In this document: positions 16,057 through 25,101 of the stretch, piece by piece | How positions within the stretch are numbered: the first letter of the stretch is position 1 | Layout: each line of letters opens with the position of its first letter | NCBI RefSeq assembly: GCF_004364155.1 | Contig: NZ_SOAZ01000012.1 | Location: 33,572 to 97,571 of the forward strand | From: Fonticella tunisiensis | Lineage (GTDB): Bacteria; Bacillota; Clostridia; Clostridiales; Caloramatoraceae | Length of the DNA stretch: 64,000 nucleotides | Direction of reading: 5' to 3' | Notes under the pieces: generated by a model | Databases searched by the model: none | Told to the model about the DNA's origin: nothing | Seen by the model: only the letters and a program-made list of their open reading frames with translations | Made by a program: the position numbers and the translations under genes

Positions 16057-16164
16057 TTAATTAAACTCGTTGTGCTACTCTGAAAAGTCCATTGGAATAA
16101 AGGTAGATAATATCTACAGGTAGGCGCTGCGATAAAATATATTTCATTCACCAGCACGCTTAGC
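16057..16164 (+). repeat. MITE-like dispersed repeat, copy E (half element)
   Basis: Begins TTAATTAAACTCGTTGTGCT, then ACTCTGAAAAGTCCATTGG, GGTAGATAATATCTACAGG and GCGCTGCGATAAAATATATT, TCATTCACCAGCACGCTTAG. It stops where znuA's stop codon begins (shared bases at 16164). The second half of the element is absent. Confidence 0.82.
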
Positions 16165-17066
16165 TATTTCAAGCTGTTATATATCTTTTCAAGATTGTAC
16201 CTCATGCTCTCAAGATAATCCTTTCCGTCCTCCCTGCTCTCTATTGTATATATCTTTTCAACCTTTGCTCCTATTTCCCTTGCAAGGGTTTCTGAAACCT
16301 TTGGGCTTGCCATAGACTCCGAAAATATGGTTTTAACATTGTTATTTTTAGCATATTCTACAAGTTCCTTGAGCTTTTTAGCACTTGGCTCGCCCTCTGC
16401 AAATACGTTTTCAACGCTGTTTTGTTCAAGTCCAAAGTCCCTGCACAGGTATGCGAAGGCTGCATGGCCTGTTACGAACTTCTTATTGGTAACCTTATCA
16501 AATTTTTCCCTGTACTCGTTGTAGAGGCTGTCAAGCTGTGATGCAAAGGCATTGTAGTTGCTCTCATAAAAATCCCTGTTTGCTCCATCCGCCTTTATAA
16601 GCGCATCTTTGATATTTCCAGCCTGTACTTTAGCTTCCTTAAGGCTAAGCCATATATGAGGATCAAATGCATCATGATCTTCATCTCCGCTGGCTTTAAT
16701 GAGGCTTACCCCCTTTGAGGAATCTACAACTATCAATTTCCTGTTATCGATAGAACCAAGCACCCTATCCACCCAGTTCTCCATTCCGAGTCCGTTATAA
16801 ACAAACACCTTTGCATTTCCTATAGCTTCAATATCCTTCGCCCTCGGTTCAAAATCATGGGGCTCCATTCCCTCTGGTACAATCATCTGAACCTCAACCT
16901 TGTCCTTGCCAATTGCCTCTACAAACTCCTTTAGTGGGTTAATACTCACCATAACCTTAATTTTTCCAGAGGTATCTGTGCTTCCACTATTAGAATTGCT
17001 GCTGCATGAGGACAACACTCCAATCATAATCATTGCAACAATAATTGCAGCAAATTTTCTATGCAT
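16164..17066 (-). CDS. znuA: Metal ABC transporter substrate-binding lipoprotein (ZnuA/TroA type)
   Basis: 300 residues from ATG 17066 (GGGGTGATT upstream). Signal peptide with lipobox LSSC, Cys21. Cluster A-I metal-binding protein: ligands H in EPHDFEP, H in DPHIWLSL, H in TGHAAFAY and an acidic residue in SESMASPKV. The His-rich loop of classic ZnuA is reduced to DEDHDAFD. Zinc is likely, manganese possible. It is transcribed divergently from znuC and znuB across a 137-bp shared promoter region. Its stop codon touches repeat copy E, suggesting the element lies right at the gene's 3' end. Confidence 0.9.
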   Translation of the reverse strand: MHRKFAAIIVAMIMIGVLSSCSSNSNSGSTDTSGKIKVMVSINPLKEFVEAIGKDKVEVQMIVPEGMEPHDFEPRAKDIEAIGNAKVFVYNGLGMENWVDRVLGSIDNRKLIVVDSSKGVSLIKASGDEDHDAFDPHIWLSLKEAKVQAGNIKDALIKADGANRDFYESNYNAFASQLDSLYNEYREKFDKVTNKKFVTGHAAFAYLCRDFGLEQNSVENVFAEGEPSAKKLKELVEYAKNNNVKTIFSESMASPKVSETLAREIGAKVEKIYTIESREDGKDYLESMRYNLEKIYNSLK

Positions 17067-17091
17067 AAAATCAATCACCCCGCATTTTAGT

Positions 17092-17106
17092 TGCAAATAT
17101 TTTGCA
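17092..17106. promoter_or_regulatory. Candidate Zur-type operator between znuA and znuCB
   Basis: TGCAAATATTTTGCA is a near-perfect 7-1-7 palindrome, the architecture of Fur-family sites. It sits just upstream of a TATAAT (17115-17120) on the znuCB side and ~25 bp before znuA. Regulator identity is inferred. Confidence 0.45.
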
Positions 17107-17203
17107 TTTAGGTATATAATAAATGTGAATTTAATATTTGTCAATCAGGTTATATATATTTGGGATAGCCATTTTACACAAACAATTTTCTGGAGGTTAA
17201 CAC

Positions 17204-17857
17204 ATGCTTGAAATTGAAAACTTGTATTTTTCTTATAATAGATCTTCCACCTATCTTCTTAACGACATAAATCTAAAAGTTCCAAAGGGAAGCTATGTTT
17301 CAATAGTTGGAGATAATGGATGTGGAAAAAGCACACTTGTAAAACTAATACTCGGGGAGAAAAAGCCTTTAAAAGGTACTATTAAATTATATACAAACAG
17401 AATAGGCTATATTCCCCAGAGGGTTGAAGGGTTTAATCCTCAATTTCCCATAACCGTATCTGAAATGCTAAACGTCCACAGAAAAGCACTAGGCATGAAG
17501 GGTTTAAGATTAAACGACAGCATTTTAGAGAAGGTAGGAATGAAGGAATATAAAAATTCACTGATAGGAAATCTATCCGGTGGACAGCTTCAAAAGGTAT
17601 TCATAGCCAGGGCACTTATGGGGCAGCCTGAACTTTTGGTCCTCGATGAACCCTCCACGGCAGTTGATGTTCAAAGCCAGAGGGAGATATACAGCATAAT
17701 AAAAGGGCTTAACAAGGACTTTGGGGTTACCGTTATTTCAGTTGAGCACAACTTAAATGCCGCTCTTTTAAATTCCACACATATATTTAAGATTGAAAAT
17801 GGAAAAGGCATTCTATTTTCAGTAGATGAATATACAGCAATGCTCCAGGAGGTATAA
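17204..17857 (+). CDS. znuC: Metal ABC transporter ATP-binding protein (ZnuC type)
   Basis: 217 residues. Walker A GDNGCGKST, Q-loop GYIPQR, signature LSGGQLQK, Walker B LLVLDEPSTAVD, H-loop SVEHN. The GYIPQR and SGGQLQKV forms are typical of the Zn/Mn transporter family. It should power import of the metal captured by ZnuA through ZnuB. TTCTGGAGG precedes the ATG. The next gene starts 4 bp after its stop, so the two are one operon. Confidence 0.92.
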   Translation: MLEIENLYFSYNRSSTYLLNDINLKVPKGSYVSIVGDNGCGKSTLVKLILGEKKPLKGTIKLYTNRIGYIPQRVEGFNPQFPITVSEMLNVHRKALGMKGLRLNDSILEKVGMKEYKNSLIGNLSGGQLQKVFIARALMGQPELLVLDEPSTAVDVQSQREIYSIIKGLNKDFGVTVISVEHNLNAALLNSTHIFKIENGKGILFSVDEYTAMLQEV

Positions 17858-17861
17858 ATCG

Positions 17862-18659
17862 ATGTTTCAATATAGTTTTATGAGAAATGCCCTCTTAGCA
17901 TCACTGCTTATCTCAATATTATACCCATCCATAGGTATGTTTTTGGTTCTGAAAAGGCAGTCAATGATAGGAGATACACTATCCCATGCGTCATTTGCAG
18001 GGGTTGCCCTGGGAGTTTTACTGGGTATTAACCCAATCCTGAGTGCATTTATTTTTACATCCATCGCAGGCCTTTTGATAGAAGGGCTCAGAGTCTACTA
18101 TAAAAGATATGCCGAACTCATACTTGTAATAATACTTACCCTTTGTGTTGGAATCGCAATAACCATAATAAGCATGGGGAAAGCAAGCGCCAATGTCAAT
18201 TCATTTTTGTTCGGAAGTATATTAACGGTATCTGACAGGGACCTCCTTACTATTCTGGTTATGAATGTAATTTCAATAACTGCACTTATGCTTCTATACA
18301 ATAAACTTATATATACAACCTTCGATGAAGAAGGTGCTCGCATTGCCGGAATAAAAGTAAAACTTGTAAATTATATATTTGCACTCATCGTTGGTGCCAC
18401 AATATCTGCATCTATAAGGATTATGGGAATACTTGTGCTTTCATCCATGCTCATTATACCTGTTGCAGCAAGCCTGCAGCTTGGAAAAGGTTTTAAGCAA
18501 ACACTTGTCTTTTCTATACTGTTTGGCTTTATAGATATAATTGGAGGACTTATAATTTCCTATTACATTAACAGTGCTCCGGGTGGAGTTATTGCTTTAA
18601 CATCTGTTTTTGTACTTTTTATTGTACTTTTAACAAGACGATTCTATTTAGTCCCCTGA
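17862..18659 (+). CDS. znuB: Metal ABC transporter permease (ZnuB type)
   Basis: 265 residues with eight to nine membrane helices. ABC-3 family landmarks: LVLKRQSMIGDTLSHASFAG and the late ISASIRIMGILVLSSMLIIP. ATG 17862 has GGAGG 9-10 nt upstream; an earlier in-frame start inside znuC has no site. It forms the channel with ZnuC. The 200 bp after it (18660-18855) hold no gene or RNA I recognise. Confidence 0.92.
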   Translation: MFQYSFMRNALLASLLISILYPSIGMFLVLKRQSMIGDTLSHASFAGVALGVLLGINPILSAFIFTSIAGLLIEGLRVYYKRYAELILVIILTLCVGIAITIISMGKASANVNSFLFGSILTVSDRDLLTILVMNVISITALMLLYNKLIYTTFDEEGARIAGIKVKLVNYIFALIVGATISASIRIMGILVLSSMLIIPVAASLQLGKGFKQTLVFSILFGFIDIIGGLIISYYINSAPGGVIALTSVFVLFIVLLTRRFYLVP

Positions 18660-18855
18660 AGAGTTTGTAGCGTAATTCCTGCTGCATGGCAGTATGGATT
18701 ATCTAGAAAATTACTTGCATATGGATGAGGTGAAACAAGGAACAAGCAAGTCCTAGAAATTCTGTTTTTTAAGTTAAGAAAAATGTCCTGATTTTCATGC
18801 CTTTCAGCGAAATATGAGTTTTTAGGCACCTTTAATTGTATTTCCCAAAAAATTA

Positions 18856-18880
18856 AAGCTGCCAGGAATTTTGGCAGCTT
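18856..18880. terminator. Terminator shared by metQ and znuB
   Basis: 9-bp stem AAGCTGCCA / TGGCAGCTT with a 7-nt loop. On the minus strand it is followed by TTAATTTTTTGGG; the metQ stop codon overlaps the stem. Confidence 0.8.
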
Positions 18881-19688
18881 ATTTTACTTCAAATCCCGGC
18901 ACTACCGCACCATTATATTTTTCCTTCATGTAATCGGCCATTTCCTTGGATTGAAGTGCACTTAAAAGAGCCTTTATACGCTCATCATCTTTCAATTCCG
19001 GCCTTGTAACAAGAACGTTAGGGAACATTGACCTTGCATCCTCCAGTACCAATGCCTCCTTGACAGGTGATATACCGGCGCCCAGGGCATAGTTTCCTGT
19101 AATAACATCTAAATCAACATCATCCAAAACTCTAGGAAGCTGTGCGGCTTCTACGGGCTTAAACTTAAATTCATACGGATTTTCTACAACATCCTTAATA
19201 TCTGCCTTTAATCCTACCCCTTCCTTTACCTTAAGCAATCCGTTTATCTCAAGAAACAGCAGTGCCCTTGCCTCATTTATAGGGTCATTGGGTAATGCTA
19301 AAGTGGAACCCTTTTTAATATCCTTAAGATTTTTTATTTTATGCGAATATAGCCCCATTGGATTTAAGTTTACCCTTCCAAGGGCAACTAAGTTTGTGTT
19401 GTTCTGTGCATTAAAGTTATTTAGAAAAGGTTCATGCTGAAACAAATTTGCATCTATATTTCCCTCTACCAGAGCCTTATTTGGTGTAACATAATCGTTG
19501 AATTCAACTATCTCAAGCTTTATGCCCTTTTCCTTTAATTTGGGTTCAACAAACTTTAATAAATCACTGTGGGGTACCGGAGTAACTCCAACCTTTAAAA
19601 TCTTATCATCTGCTTTCTTGCTGCATCCGGTTAATAAAACCCCTGCTGCTATTATAAAAATTAAAGCTTTACTAAGTATATTTTTCAC
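18879..19688 (-). CDS. metQ: MetQ/NlpA-family methionine-binding lipoprotein
   Basis: 269 residues. Signal peptide with lipobox LTGC, Cys22. Family features: LKVGVTPVPHSDLL at the start of the mature protein, VEGNIDANLFQHEPFL and LPNDPINEARALL. It binds methionine (L or D) for the MetNI importer. No metN or metI is adjacent, so the transporter partners must be elsewhere, or this is a second binding protein. A SAM riboswitch in its leader makes control by methionine/SAM supply very likely. Confidence 0.9.
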   Translation of the reverse strand: MKNILSKALIFIIAAGVLLTGCSKKADDKILKVGVTPVPHSDLLKFVEPKLKEKGIKLEIVEFNDYVTPNKALVEGNIDANLFQHEPFLNNFNAQNNTNLVALGRVNLNPMGLYSHKIKNLKDIKKGSTLALPNDPINEARALLFLEINGLLKVKEGVGLKADIKDVVENPYEFKFKPVEAAQLPRVLDDVDLDVITGNYALGAGISPVKEALVLEDARSMFPNVLVTRPELKDDERIKALLSALQSKEMADYMKEKYNGAVVPGFEVK

Positions 19689-19766
19689 AAATATTCCTCC
19701 TCAACAGAATAAATATATTATACGTACTCTTTTTTAAATCGCGATTATTTATATTTTTAGGTATTA

Positions 19767-19792
19767 AAAAAACCTCTTTCGATGAAAGAGGT
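19767..19792 (-). terminator. SAM-riboswitch terminator
   Basis: On the minus strand: ACCTCTTT-CATCG-AAAGAGGT followed by TTTTTT. It lies between the SAM aptamer and metQ and would be the OFF-state hairpin. Confidence 0.85.
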
Positions 19793-19813
19793 CTGCGGCC
19801 GCATGTGAATTCT

Positions 19814-19913
19814 CTCTCATCTGTCAGCATATGCTGCTGGAATTAGCACCTTGCAATAGATTGCTGGTTGCCGGGCTTCATCGGGCCAGTCCCTCCGCCT
19901 CTCTTGATAAGAG
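19814..19913 (-). promoter_or_regulatory. SAM-I (S-box) riboswitch
   Basis: On the minus strand: CTCTTATCAAGAGAGGCGGA, GGGACTGGCCCGATGAAGCC, CGGCAACC, GGTGCTAATTCC and GACAGATGAGAG, all S-box hallmarks. P1 forms between CTCTTATC and GATGAGAG. SAM binding should favour the downstream terminator and switch metQ off. Confidence 0.95.
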
Positions 19914-20065
19914 TTCCTATTTAATTTATTGAAAATAAGTATACTTTGTTATATATTCTATGTCAATATATCTTTCTAAACTTTTTCTCAATTTTCTGGA
20001 TCGTCCACTAATACCATATAACAATTCTTTCAAATAGTTTTTAAATACAAAAATAAATGCAAATG

Positions 20066-20701
20066 TCACCTATTCAGTTCGATGAATTCTTCAACAAGCT
20101 CCTTTAGCGCTTTTCCTTTCCTATATTTTTCATGTCTAAACGCTAAAAGCGAAGAAATTAAAGCCCCAGCCGCATCAGCTATTATATCAAGCATTGTATC
20201 AACAAGGCTTCCCTTTTGCATAAAGAGGCCGAATATGTGGTCCATTAAAAACTCATATATCTCCCATACTGACCCAAGACTTAGGGAAAAGCTAAAGGTA
20301 AAAATCGCCGCCATAGCAGGAGTCAGCTTAATATCCTTATCAAATTTACGATTTATAACAAATATAAGAAGATAGCCGATAGTACCAATTATAACTCCTG
20401 ACAAAGCATGGAGCACTATATCCCACCACCAGAATCTATCGTAGAAGGAGTTGATAGTTCCGAGGTAGTTAGCCGAAAAAACATATATTATCATTATCAT
20501 CCATATATTTTGTGGAAACCTTATATGCAACTTGCTTACTGCTGCTGGAATTAAAAATATAATGACAAGGGTTGCTGCTGCAGTTACGAAATTTACATAA
20601 TTGCGATTAAGAAGGTTTGACAATGAAGATGTAACAAATAGCATCGCTATTACAACTGTAAGTAAGATATTAAATTTTTTATTGGTAGAATTGGCCTTCA
20701 T
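20066..20701 (-). CDS. DUF2238 (YjdF-like) membrane protein
   Basis: About 211 residues with six hydrophobic segments. Conserved polar motifs sit at membrane borders: RFWWWDIVLHALSGVIIG, SVWEIYEFLMDHIFG and LVDTMLDIIADAAGALI. These match the DUF2238/YjdF family of uncharacterised inner-membrane proteins. Start taken at ATG 20701 (MKANSTNKK) with AGGTGA upstream; ATG 20722 is the alternative. Function unknown; it is a single-gene unit, divergent from the thiamine operon. Confidence 0.75.
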   Translation of the reverse strand: MKANSTNKKFNILLTVVIAMLFVTSSLSNLLNRNYVNFVTAAATLVIIFLIPAAVSKLHIRFPQNIWMIMIIYVFSANYLGTINSFYDRFWWWDIVLHALSGVIIGTIGYLLIFVINRKFDKDIKLTPAMAAIFTFSFSLSLGSVWEIYEFLMDHIFGLFMQKGSLVDTMLDIIADAAGALISSLLAFRHEKYRKGKALKELVEEFIELNR

Positions 20702-20832
20702 TCCCTTCACCTCATTTTTCATTTTACGTTTGAATGAATAAAGCGTTTATTTGTTCAGTTATAATGTATGCATTTTACTTGCATTTTAAATCTAAACATA
20801 TAATCCTGCTTCCTTTCCATATCTTCGCACTA

Positions 20833-20872
20833 TATTAACTCGTTGTGCTGGATAAATTTACAGATCGGCTCC
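20833..20872 (+). repeat. MITE-like dispersed repeat, copy F (end fragment)
   Basis: ATTAACTCGTTGTGCTGGAT followed by AAATTTACAGATCGGC is the exact end type of copy H (reverse complement of 59555-59592). Only ~40 bp of the element remain. Confidence 0.8.
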
Positions 20873-20954
20873 AATTTTCCCTTTAATTAATAACTTGATT
20901 TTAATTTAAGTTATGTTAAAATTTAACTAAAAGAATGAATTGAATAAATTACCG

Positions 20955-21050
20955 GCACTAGGGGAGCTGGAATTGGCCAGCTGAGATAAGGATTCCGGAA
21001 AAACCTTGACCCTTGTACCTGATCTGGATAATGCCAGCGTAGGGAAGTGC
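20955..21050 (+). promoter_or_regulatory. TPP (THI-box) riboswitch
   Basis: GCACTAGGGGAGC, CTGAGATAAGG, ACCCTTGTACCTGATCTGGA and TAATGCCAGCGTAGGGAAGT are the THI-box blocks; GCAC and GTGC close P1. TPP binding should favour the terminator at 21084 and repress the thi operon. Confidence 0.96.
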
Positions 21051-21083
21051 TATTTATATGCATTTTAATTTGTATATTTAATG

Positions 21084-21116
21084 GCACAAATCCTTATCTG
21101 GGTTTGTGCTTTTTTA
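21084..21116 (+). terminator. TPP-riboswitch terminator
   Basis: Stem GCACAAATCC / GGGTTTGTGC with a 6-nt loop, followed by seven T. It lies between the aptamer and thiW. Confidence 0.88.
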
Positions 21117-21144
21117 TTTCTTAACATGAAGGGAGGTATAGATC

Positions 21145-21636
21145 TTGAATACAAGAAAACTTACTTTTTCAGCAATGCTAATCGCAACAGGTACAATCCT
21201 TGGTAATATAATTTACATACCTGTTGGAGCATCAAAATGCTTCCCGGTCCAGCATGCCATCAACGTTATTTCAGCAGTTTTGCTAGGCCCCTGGTATGCC
21301 CTTTCAAACGCTTTTTTAATTTCACTTCTCAGGAACATCCTTGGTACAGGCTCTCTTTTAGCATTTCCAGGCAGCATGATAGGAGCATTTCTTGCAGGCG
21401 TTGTATTTAAAAGAACAGGGAGCAAGCTTTTTGCCTCTATTGGAGAAGTATTTGGAACGGGTATACTGGGAGGAATTGCTGCATATCCCGTTGCAAAGTT
21501 TGTAGTGGGAAAGGATGCAGCGGTGCTTTTCTATGTAGTTCCCTTCCTTATAAGTACCATAGGAGGAAGCATTATAGGATACGTTCTTGTTAGCATATTT
21601 GAAAAAAATGAAATGTTAAAAAAACTAACAGCATAG
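21145..21636 (+). CDS. thiW: Energy-coupling factor transporter S component ThiW
   Basis: 163 residues, five to six membrane helices. The block VGASKCFPVQHAINVISAVL followed by LGPWYALSNAFLISLLRN is diagnostic of ThiW, the predicted thiazole (HET) importer that uses a shared ECF module. The start is a TTG with GGGAGG ~9 nt upstream. It is the first gene after the TPP riboswitch, and the next genes phosphorylate HMP and thiazole, so it supplies a salvaged thiamine precursor. Confidence 0.92.
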   Translation: MNTRKLTFSAMLIATGTILGNIIYIPVGASKCFPVQHAINVISAVLLGPWYALSNAFLISLLRNILGTGSLLAFPGSMIGAFLAGVVFKRTGSKLFASIGEVFGTGILGGIAAYPVAKFVVGKDAAVLFYVVPFLISTIGGSIIGYVLVSIFEKNEMLKKLTA

Positions 21637-21647
21637 GAGGTAAAAAT

Positions 21648-22454
21648 ATGAAGAAAGTACTTACAATTGCAGGTTCAGACAGCAGCGGTGGTGCAGGAAT
21701 TCAGGCGGATTTAAAGACCTTTTCTGCCCACGGAGTTTTTGGAATGAGCGTAATTACAGCAGTAACAGCTCAAAACACACAGGGTGTCTTTGCTGTTCAG
21801 GATATATCAAAGGATATTATTGCAAAACAGATAGAGGTAATTTTTGAGGATATAGATGTTGACGCAGTAAAGATCGGAATGGTATCTCAAATAGATACTA
21901 TAAATACCATTGCAGAGGAGCTAAAAAAATACAATGCTAAAAATATTGTACTTGACCCTGTTATGATATCCAAAAGCGGGTTTGACCTTTTAAGGCCCGA
22001 GGCAAAGGATGCCCTTATTAAAAACCTTCTGCCAATAGCAACGATAATTACGCCAAATATACATGAGGCAAGAGCAATTACCGGTATGGAAATTAAAAAT
22101 ATAAATGACATGGAAATGGCAGCAAAAGCCATATTCGAAATGGGTCCAAAGAACGTCCTTGTAAAGGGAGGGCATCTTGAGGAGGATGCAACTGATGTTC
22201 TCTTTGACGGATATGAAATAAATCACTTTAAGTCCCATAGAATTAATACAAAAAATACACATGGAACGGGATGCACCCTCTCTTCTGCCATTGCTTCGAA
22301 TTTAGCCCTTGGCTACTCAATATTTGAGGCAGTTGAAAGGGCCAAGGAATACATTACAGTTGCAATTGAACACTCCCTGTCCATTGGAAAGGGTGTTGGT
22401 CCAACAAACCATTTCTATACACTATACAAGAAAGCAGGTGTTTTAAATGAATAA
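21648..22454 (+). CDS. thiD: Hydroxymethylpyrimidine/phosphomethylpyrimidine kinase ThiD
   Basis: 268 residues. IAGSDSSGGAGIQADLKTFS at the start is the ThiD substrate-binding signature, and NTHGTGCTLSSAIAS holds the anion-hole/catalytic cysteine region of the ribokinase fold. It phosphorylates HMP to HMP-PP in two steps. GGAGG precedes the ATG by ~7 nt. Its stop overlaps the start of cytX by 8 bp. Confidence 0.95.
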   Translation: MKKVLTIAGSDSSGGAGIQADLKTFSAHGVFGMSVITAVTAQNTQGVFAVQDISKDIIAKQIEVIFEDIDVDAVKIGMVSQIDTINTIAEELKKYNAKNIVLDPVMISKSGFDLLRPEAKDALIKNLLPIATIITPNIHEARAITGMEIKNINDMEMAAKAIFEMGPKNVLVKGGHLEEDATDVLFDGYEINHFKSHRINTKNTHGTGCTLSSAIASNLALGYSIFEAVERAKEYITVAIEHSLSIGKGVGPTNHFYTLYKKAGVLNE

Positions 22455-23685
22455 CGAAACAAAAAACAACTTAACAGCATTTAATTTTCTATTTTTATGG
22501 TTTGGTGCTGCAATATCAATTGCAGAGATAATGACAGGAAGTCTCATAGCACCCCTTGGCTTTAAAACAGGATTTTTAGTTATTTTGCTTGGACATGCCA
22601 TAGGAACTGCAATACTGGTTTTAGGTGGAGTTATCGGAACAGAGGAAAGAATCCCGGCAATCATGTCCACAAGAATATCCTTTGGATCATATGGTTCCTA
22701 TTTATTTTCGATTTTAAACGTTCTTCAGCTCATTGGATGGACGGCAGTTATGATCATATCCGGAGGGCGTTCGATAAACATAATAAGCAAAACGCTGTGG
22801 TCATTTGACAGCATTAACTTCTGGTCCATCGTTATAGGACTTCTTGTTTGCCTTTGGATTGTATCTGGAAGTGCAGGCTTTAAGAAGATAAATACTGCGG
22901 CTGTTTTTCTCCTGCTTATTTTAACCATTGTTTTAAGCTTTATAGTCTTTAAAAATGGAGAACTCTTTACAAAGCAGGCTACAGGAAACATGAGCTTTGG
23001 AGGGGCTTTAGAATTAAATATAGTTATGCCTCTATCCTGGCTTCCCTTGATTGCCGACTACACAAGGTTTGCTAAAAGCAAAAAAGGGGCAGTATCAGGA
23101 AGTTTTATAGGATACTTTGTTGCAAGCTCCTGGATGTACCTTGTTGGGCTTGGCGCTGCAATACTCTTTGAAAACCCTGACGTTGGAGCTATAATGACTG
23201 CTGCCAACCTGGGATTTGCAGCCCTTGGAATAATCGTTCTGGCAACAGTTACAACTACCTTTATGGATGTCTACTCAGCAGGGGTAACCTTCTTAAACAT
23301 AATGCCAAATTTAAATGAAAAAACAGTTTCTGTTATTATGGGAGTTATAGGTACTATAGTTGCAATTGTTGTACCTATTGAACAGTATGAGAGCTTCCTA
23401 TATGCAATAGGATCGGTGTTTGCTCCTCTGTTTGCAATACTCTTTACTGACTACTTCATAATTAAAAAGCGCACAAGGATTCAGGATAACCTTATAATCG
23501 ATTGGGGAGCCATGATCGTGTGGATCATTGGAGTTGTTCTATACTATATACTTATTAAATTCGATTTCATTTTGGGCTCAACCGTCCCTGTAATGATATT
23601 AACTTCGTTGATTTATATTTTATCCTGGAGGTGGATTGAAAATTGGAAATACTTAAGGAAATCTCAAAACTCCTATCAGGGGTAA
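22447..23685 (+). CDS. cytX: Putative hydroxymethylpyrimidine permease CytX (NCS1 family)
   Basis: 412 residues with about twelve membrane helices. NCS1 family: LTAFNFLFLWFGAAISIAEI near the start and PLSWLPLIADYTRFAKSKKG in the middle. Members found in TPP-regulated operons with thiD/thiM/thiE are annotated as the HMP transporter CytX. This gives the cell both thiazole (ThiW) and pyrimidine uptake. It overlaps thiD at its start and thiM at its end, indicating translational coupling. Confidence 0.9.
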   Translation: MNNETKNNLTAFNFLFLWFGAAISIAEIMTGSLIAPLGFKTGFLVILLGHAIGTAILVLGGVIGTEERIPAIMSTRISFGSYGSYLFSILNVLQLIGWTAVMIISGGRSINIISKTLWSFDSINFWSIVIGLLVCLWIVSGSAGFKKINTAAVFLLLILTIVLSFIVFKNGELFTKQATGNMSFGGALELNIVMPLSWLPLIADYTRFAKSKKGAVSGSFIGYFVASSWMYLVGLGAAILFENPDVGAIMTAANLGFAALGIIVLATVTTTFMDVYSAGVTFLNIMPNLNEKTVSVIMGVIGTIVAIVVPIEQYESFLYAIGSVFAPLFAILFTDYFIIKKRTRIQDNLIIDWGAMIVWIIGVVLYYILIKFDFILGSTVPVMILTSLIYILSWRWIENWKYLRKSQNSYQG

Positions 23686-24461
23686 GGGAAAAAAAACCCC
23701 TCATCCATAACATCACAAACTATGTTACAGTAAACGACTGTGCAAATATAATATTAGCCCTCGGCGGTTCCCCTGTTATGGCCGACGATATAGATGAAGT
23801 TGAAGAAATGACTTCAATTGCATCATCCCTTGTTATAAACATCGGTACCCTAAATTCAAGAACCATTGAACCCATGATACGTGCAGGCAAAAAGGCAAAT
23901 GAAGCAGGAATACCTGTAATTTTTGACCCGGTTGGAATTGGGGCCACAACACTAAGGACTAAAACTGCTGAGAGGCTTATAAATGAAGTTAAGTTCTCGG
24001 TAATAAGAGGGAACATGTCTGAGATTAAAATATTGGCAGGCATTGACGCCAGAATAAAGGGAGTGGATTCAACGGAGGGCACCCACGGAGGTGAAGAAAT
24101 AGCCCTAAGCCTTGCAATGCGCCTGGGAAGCGTTATTGCAATTACAGGTGCAAAGGACATCATATCAGATGGAAAAAGGCTGTGCACAATAGAAAACGGG
24201 CACAAAATGCTTTCAATGGTTACAGGAACAGGCTGCATGAGTACATGCCTTATTGGAACCTATTCAGGAGTAACAAATGATTACTACCTAAGTGCAGCAG
24301 CAGGCATTTTAACAATGGGTCTTGCAGGGGAAAAGGCATATAAGAGCCTTAGGAAAGGGGAAGGAACAGGAACCTTTAGAATGAGGCTGTTTGATAGCAT
24401 ATACAACCTGTCTGAAGGGGACATTATGGAAGGTGGAAGAGTATATGAAAAACAAGATTGA
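23643..24461 (+). CDS. thiM: Hydroxyethylthiazole kinase ThiM
   Basis: 272 residues. [20 protein letters not shown] and [10 protein letters not shown] are the N-terminal signature; [13 protein letters not shown] and [14 protein letters not shown] hold the ATP/substrate sites. It phosphorylates the thiazole moiety. The start is TTG 23643, which overlaps the cytX 3' end by 43 bp; GGAGG lies ~12 nt before it, a slightly long spacing. Confidence 0.94.
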   Translation: MEILKEISKLLSGVREKKPLIHNITNYVTVNDCANIILALGGSPVMADDIDEVEEMTSIASSLVINIGTLNSRTIEPMIRAGKKANEAGIPVIFDPVGIGATTLRTKTAERLINEVKFSVIRGNMSEIKILAGIDARIKGVDSTEGTHGGEEIALSLAMRLGSVIAITGAKDIISDGKRLCTIENGHKMLSMVTGTGCMSTCLIGTYSGVTNDYYLSAAAGILTMGLAGEKAYKSLRKGEGTGTFRMRLFDSIYNLSEGDIMEGGRVYEKQD

Positions 24462-25083
24462 TGTTAACTACAGCCTTTATCTTGTCACTGACAGGGGAAT
24501 ATTAAATGGAAGGGATCTTAAAGAGGCCGTGGAGGAGGCTATATTAGGAGGCGTAACCCTCGTACAGCTTAGGGAAAAGGCAGCTTCAACCCTTGAATTT
24601 TATAACACAGCATTGAGGGTAAAGGCTGTAACAGATAAATATAACATCCCCCTTATAATAAATGACAGGCTCGACATCGCCCTTGCTGTTGATGCGGCAG
24701 GGCTTCATGTGGGACAGGATGATATGCCTGCCCACATAGCAAGAAAAATACTGGGACCTGATAGGATACTTGGAGTATCCACAGCAAATTTAAAAGAAGC
24801 ACTAAAGGCACAGGAGGACGGCGCTGACTATATAGGAGTTGGAGCCATGTTTCCAACAATCAGCAAAAGCGACACAAGGGACGTTACCCTTGATGAGCTT
24901 AAAAGGATTAAGGAAAGTATAAAAATACCCGTTGTTGCAATAGGCGGGATAAACCAAAACAACGTAAAACAGATTATTGAGTTAGGCGCAGACGGAGCAG
25001 CAGTCATCTCTGCAATACTCGGCAGAAAGGATATTAAGCAGGCTGCCCTCGAGCTTAAGAAAAAGCTCAACGGAGACAGTTGA
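24445..25083 (+). CDS. thiE: Thiamine-phosphate synthase ThiE
   Basis: 212 residues from ATG 24445 ([18 protein letters not shown]), with GGAAGGTGG upstream. TIM-barrel motifs: [40 protein letters not shown] and [10 protein letters not shown]. It joins HMP-PP and thiazole phosphate to thiamine phosphate. It overlaps thiM by 17 bp and ends the operon. The set lacks thiC, thiG, thiF and thiS, so the operon itself is for salvage. A palindromic repeat follows within 20 bp. Confidence 0.95.
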   Translation: MKNKIDVNYSLYLVTDRGILNGRDLKEAVEEAILGGVTLVQLREKAASTLEFYNTALRVKAVTDKYNIPLIINDRLDIALAVDAAGLHVGQDDMPAHIARKILGPDRILGVSTANLKEALKAQEDGADYIGVGAMFPTISKSDTRDVTLDELKRIKESIKIPVVAIGGINQNNVKQIIELGADGAAVISAILGRKDIKQAALELKKKLNGDS

Positions 25084-25101
25084 TAAAAGTTTAAACTACT
25101 T

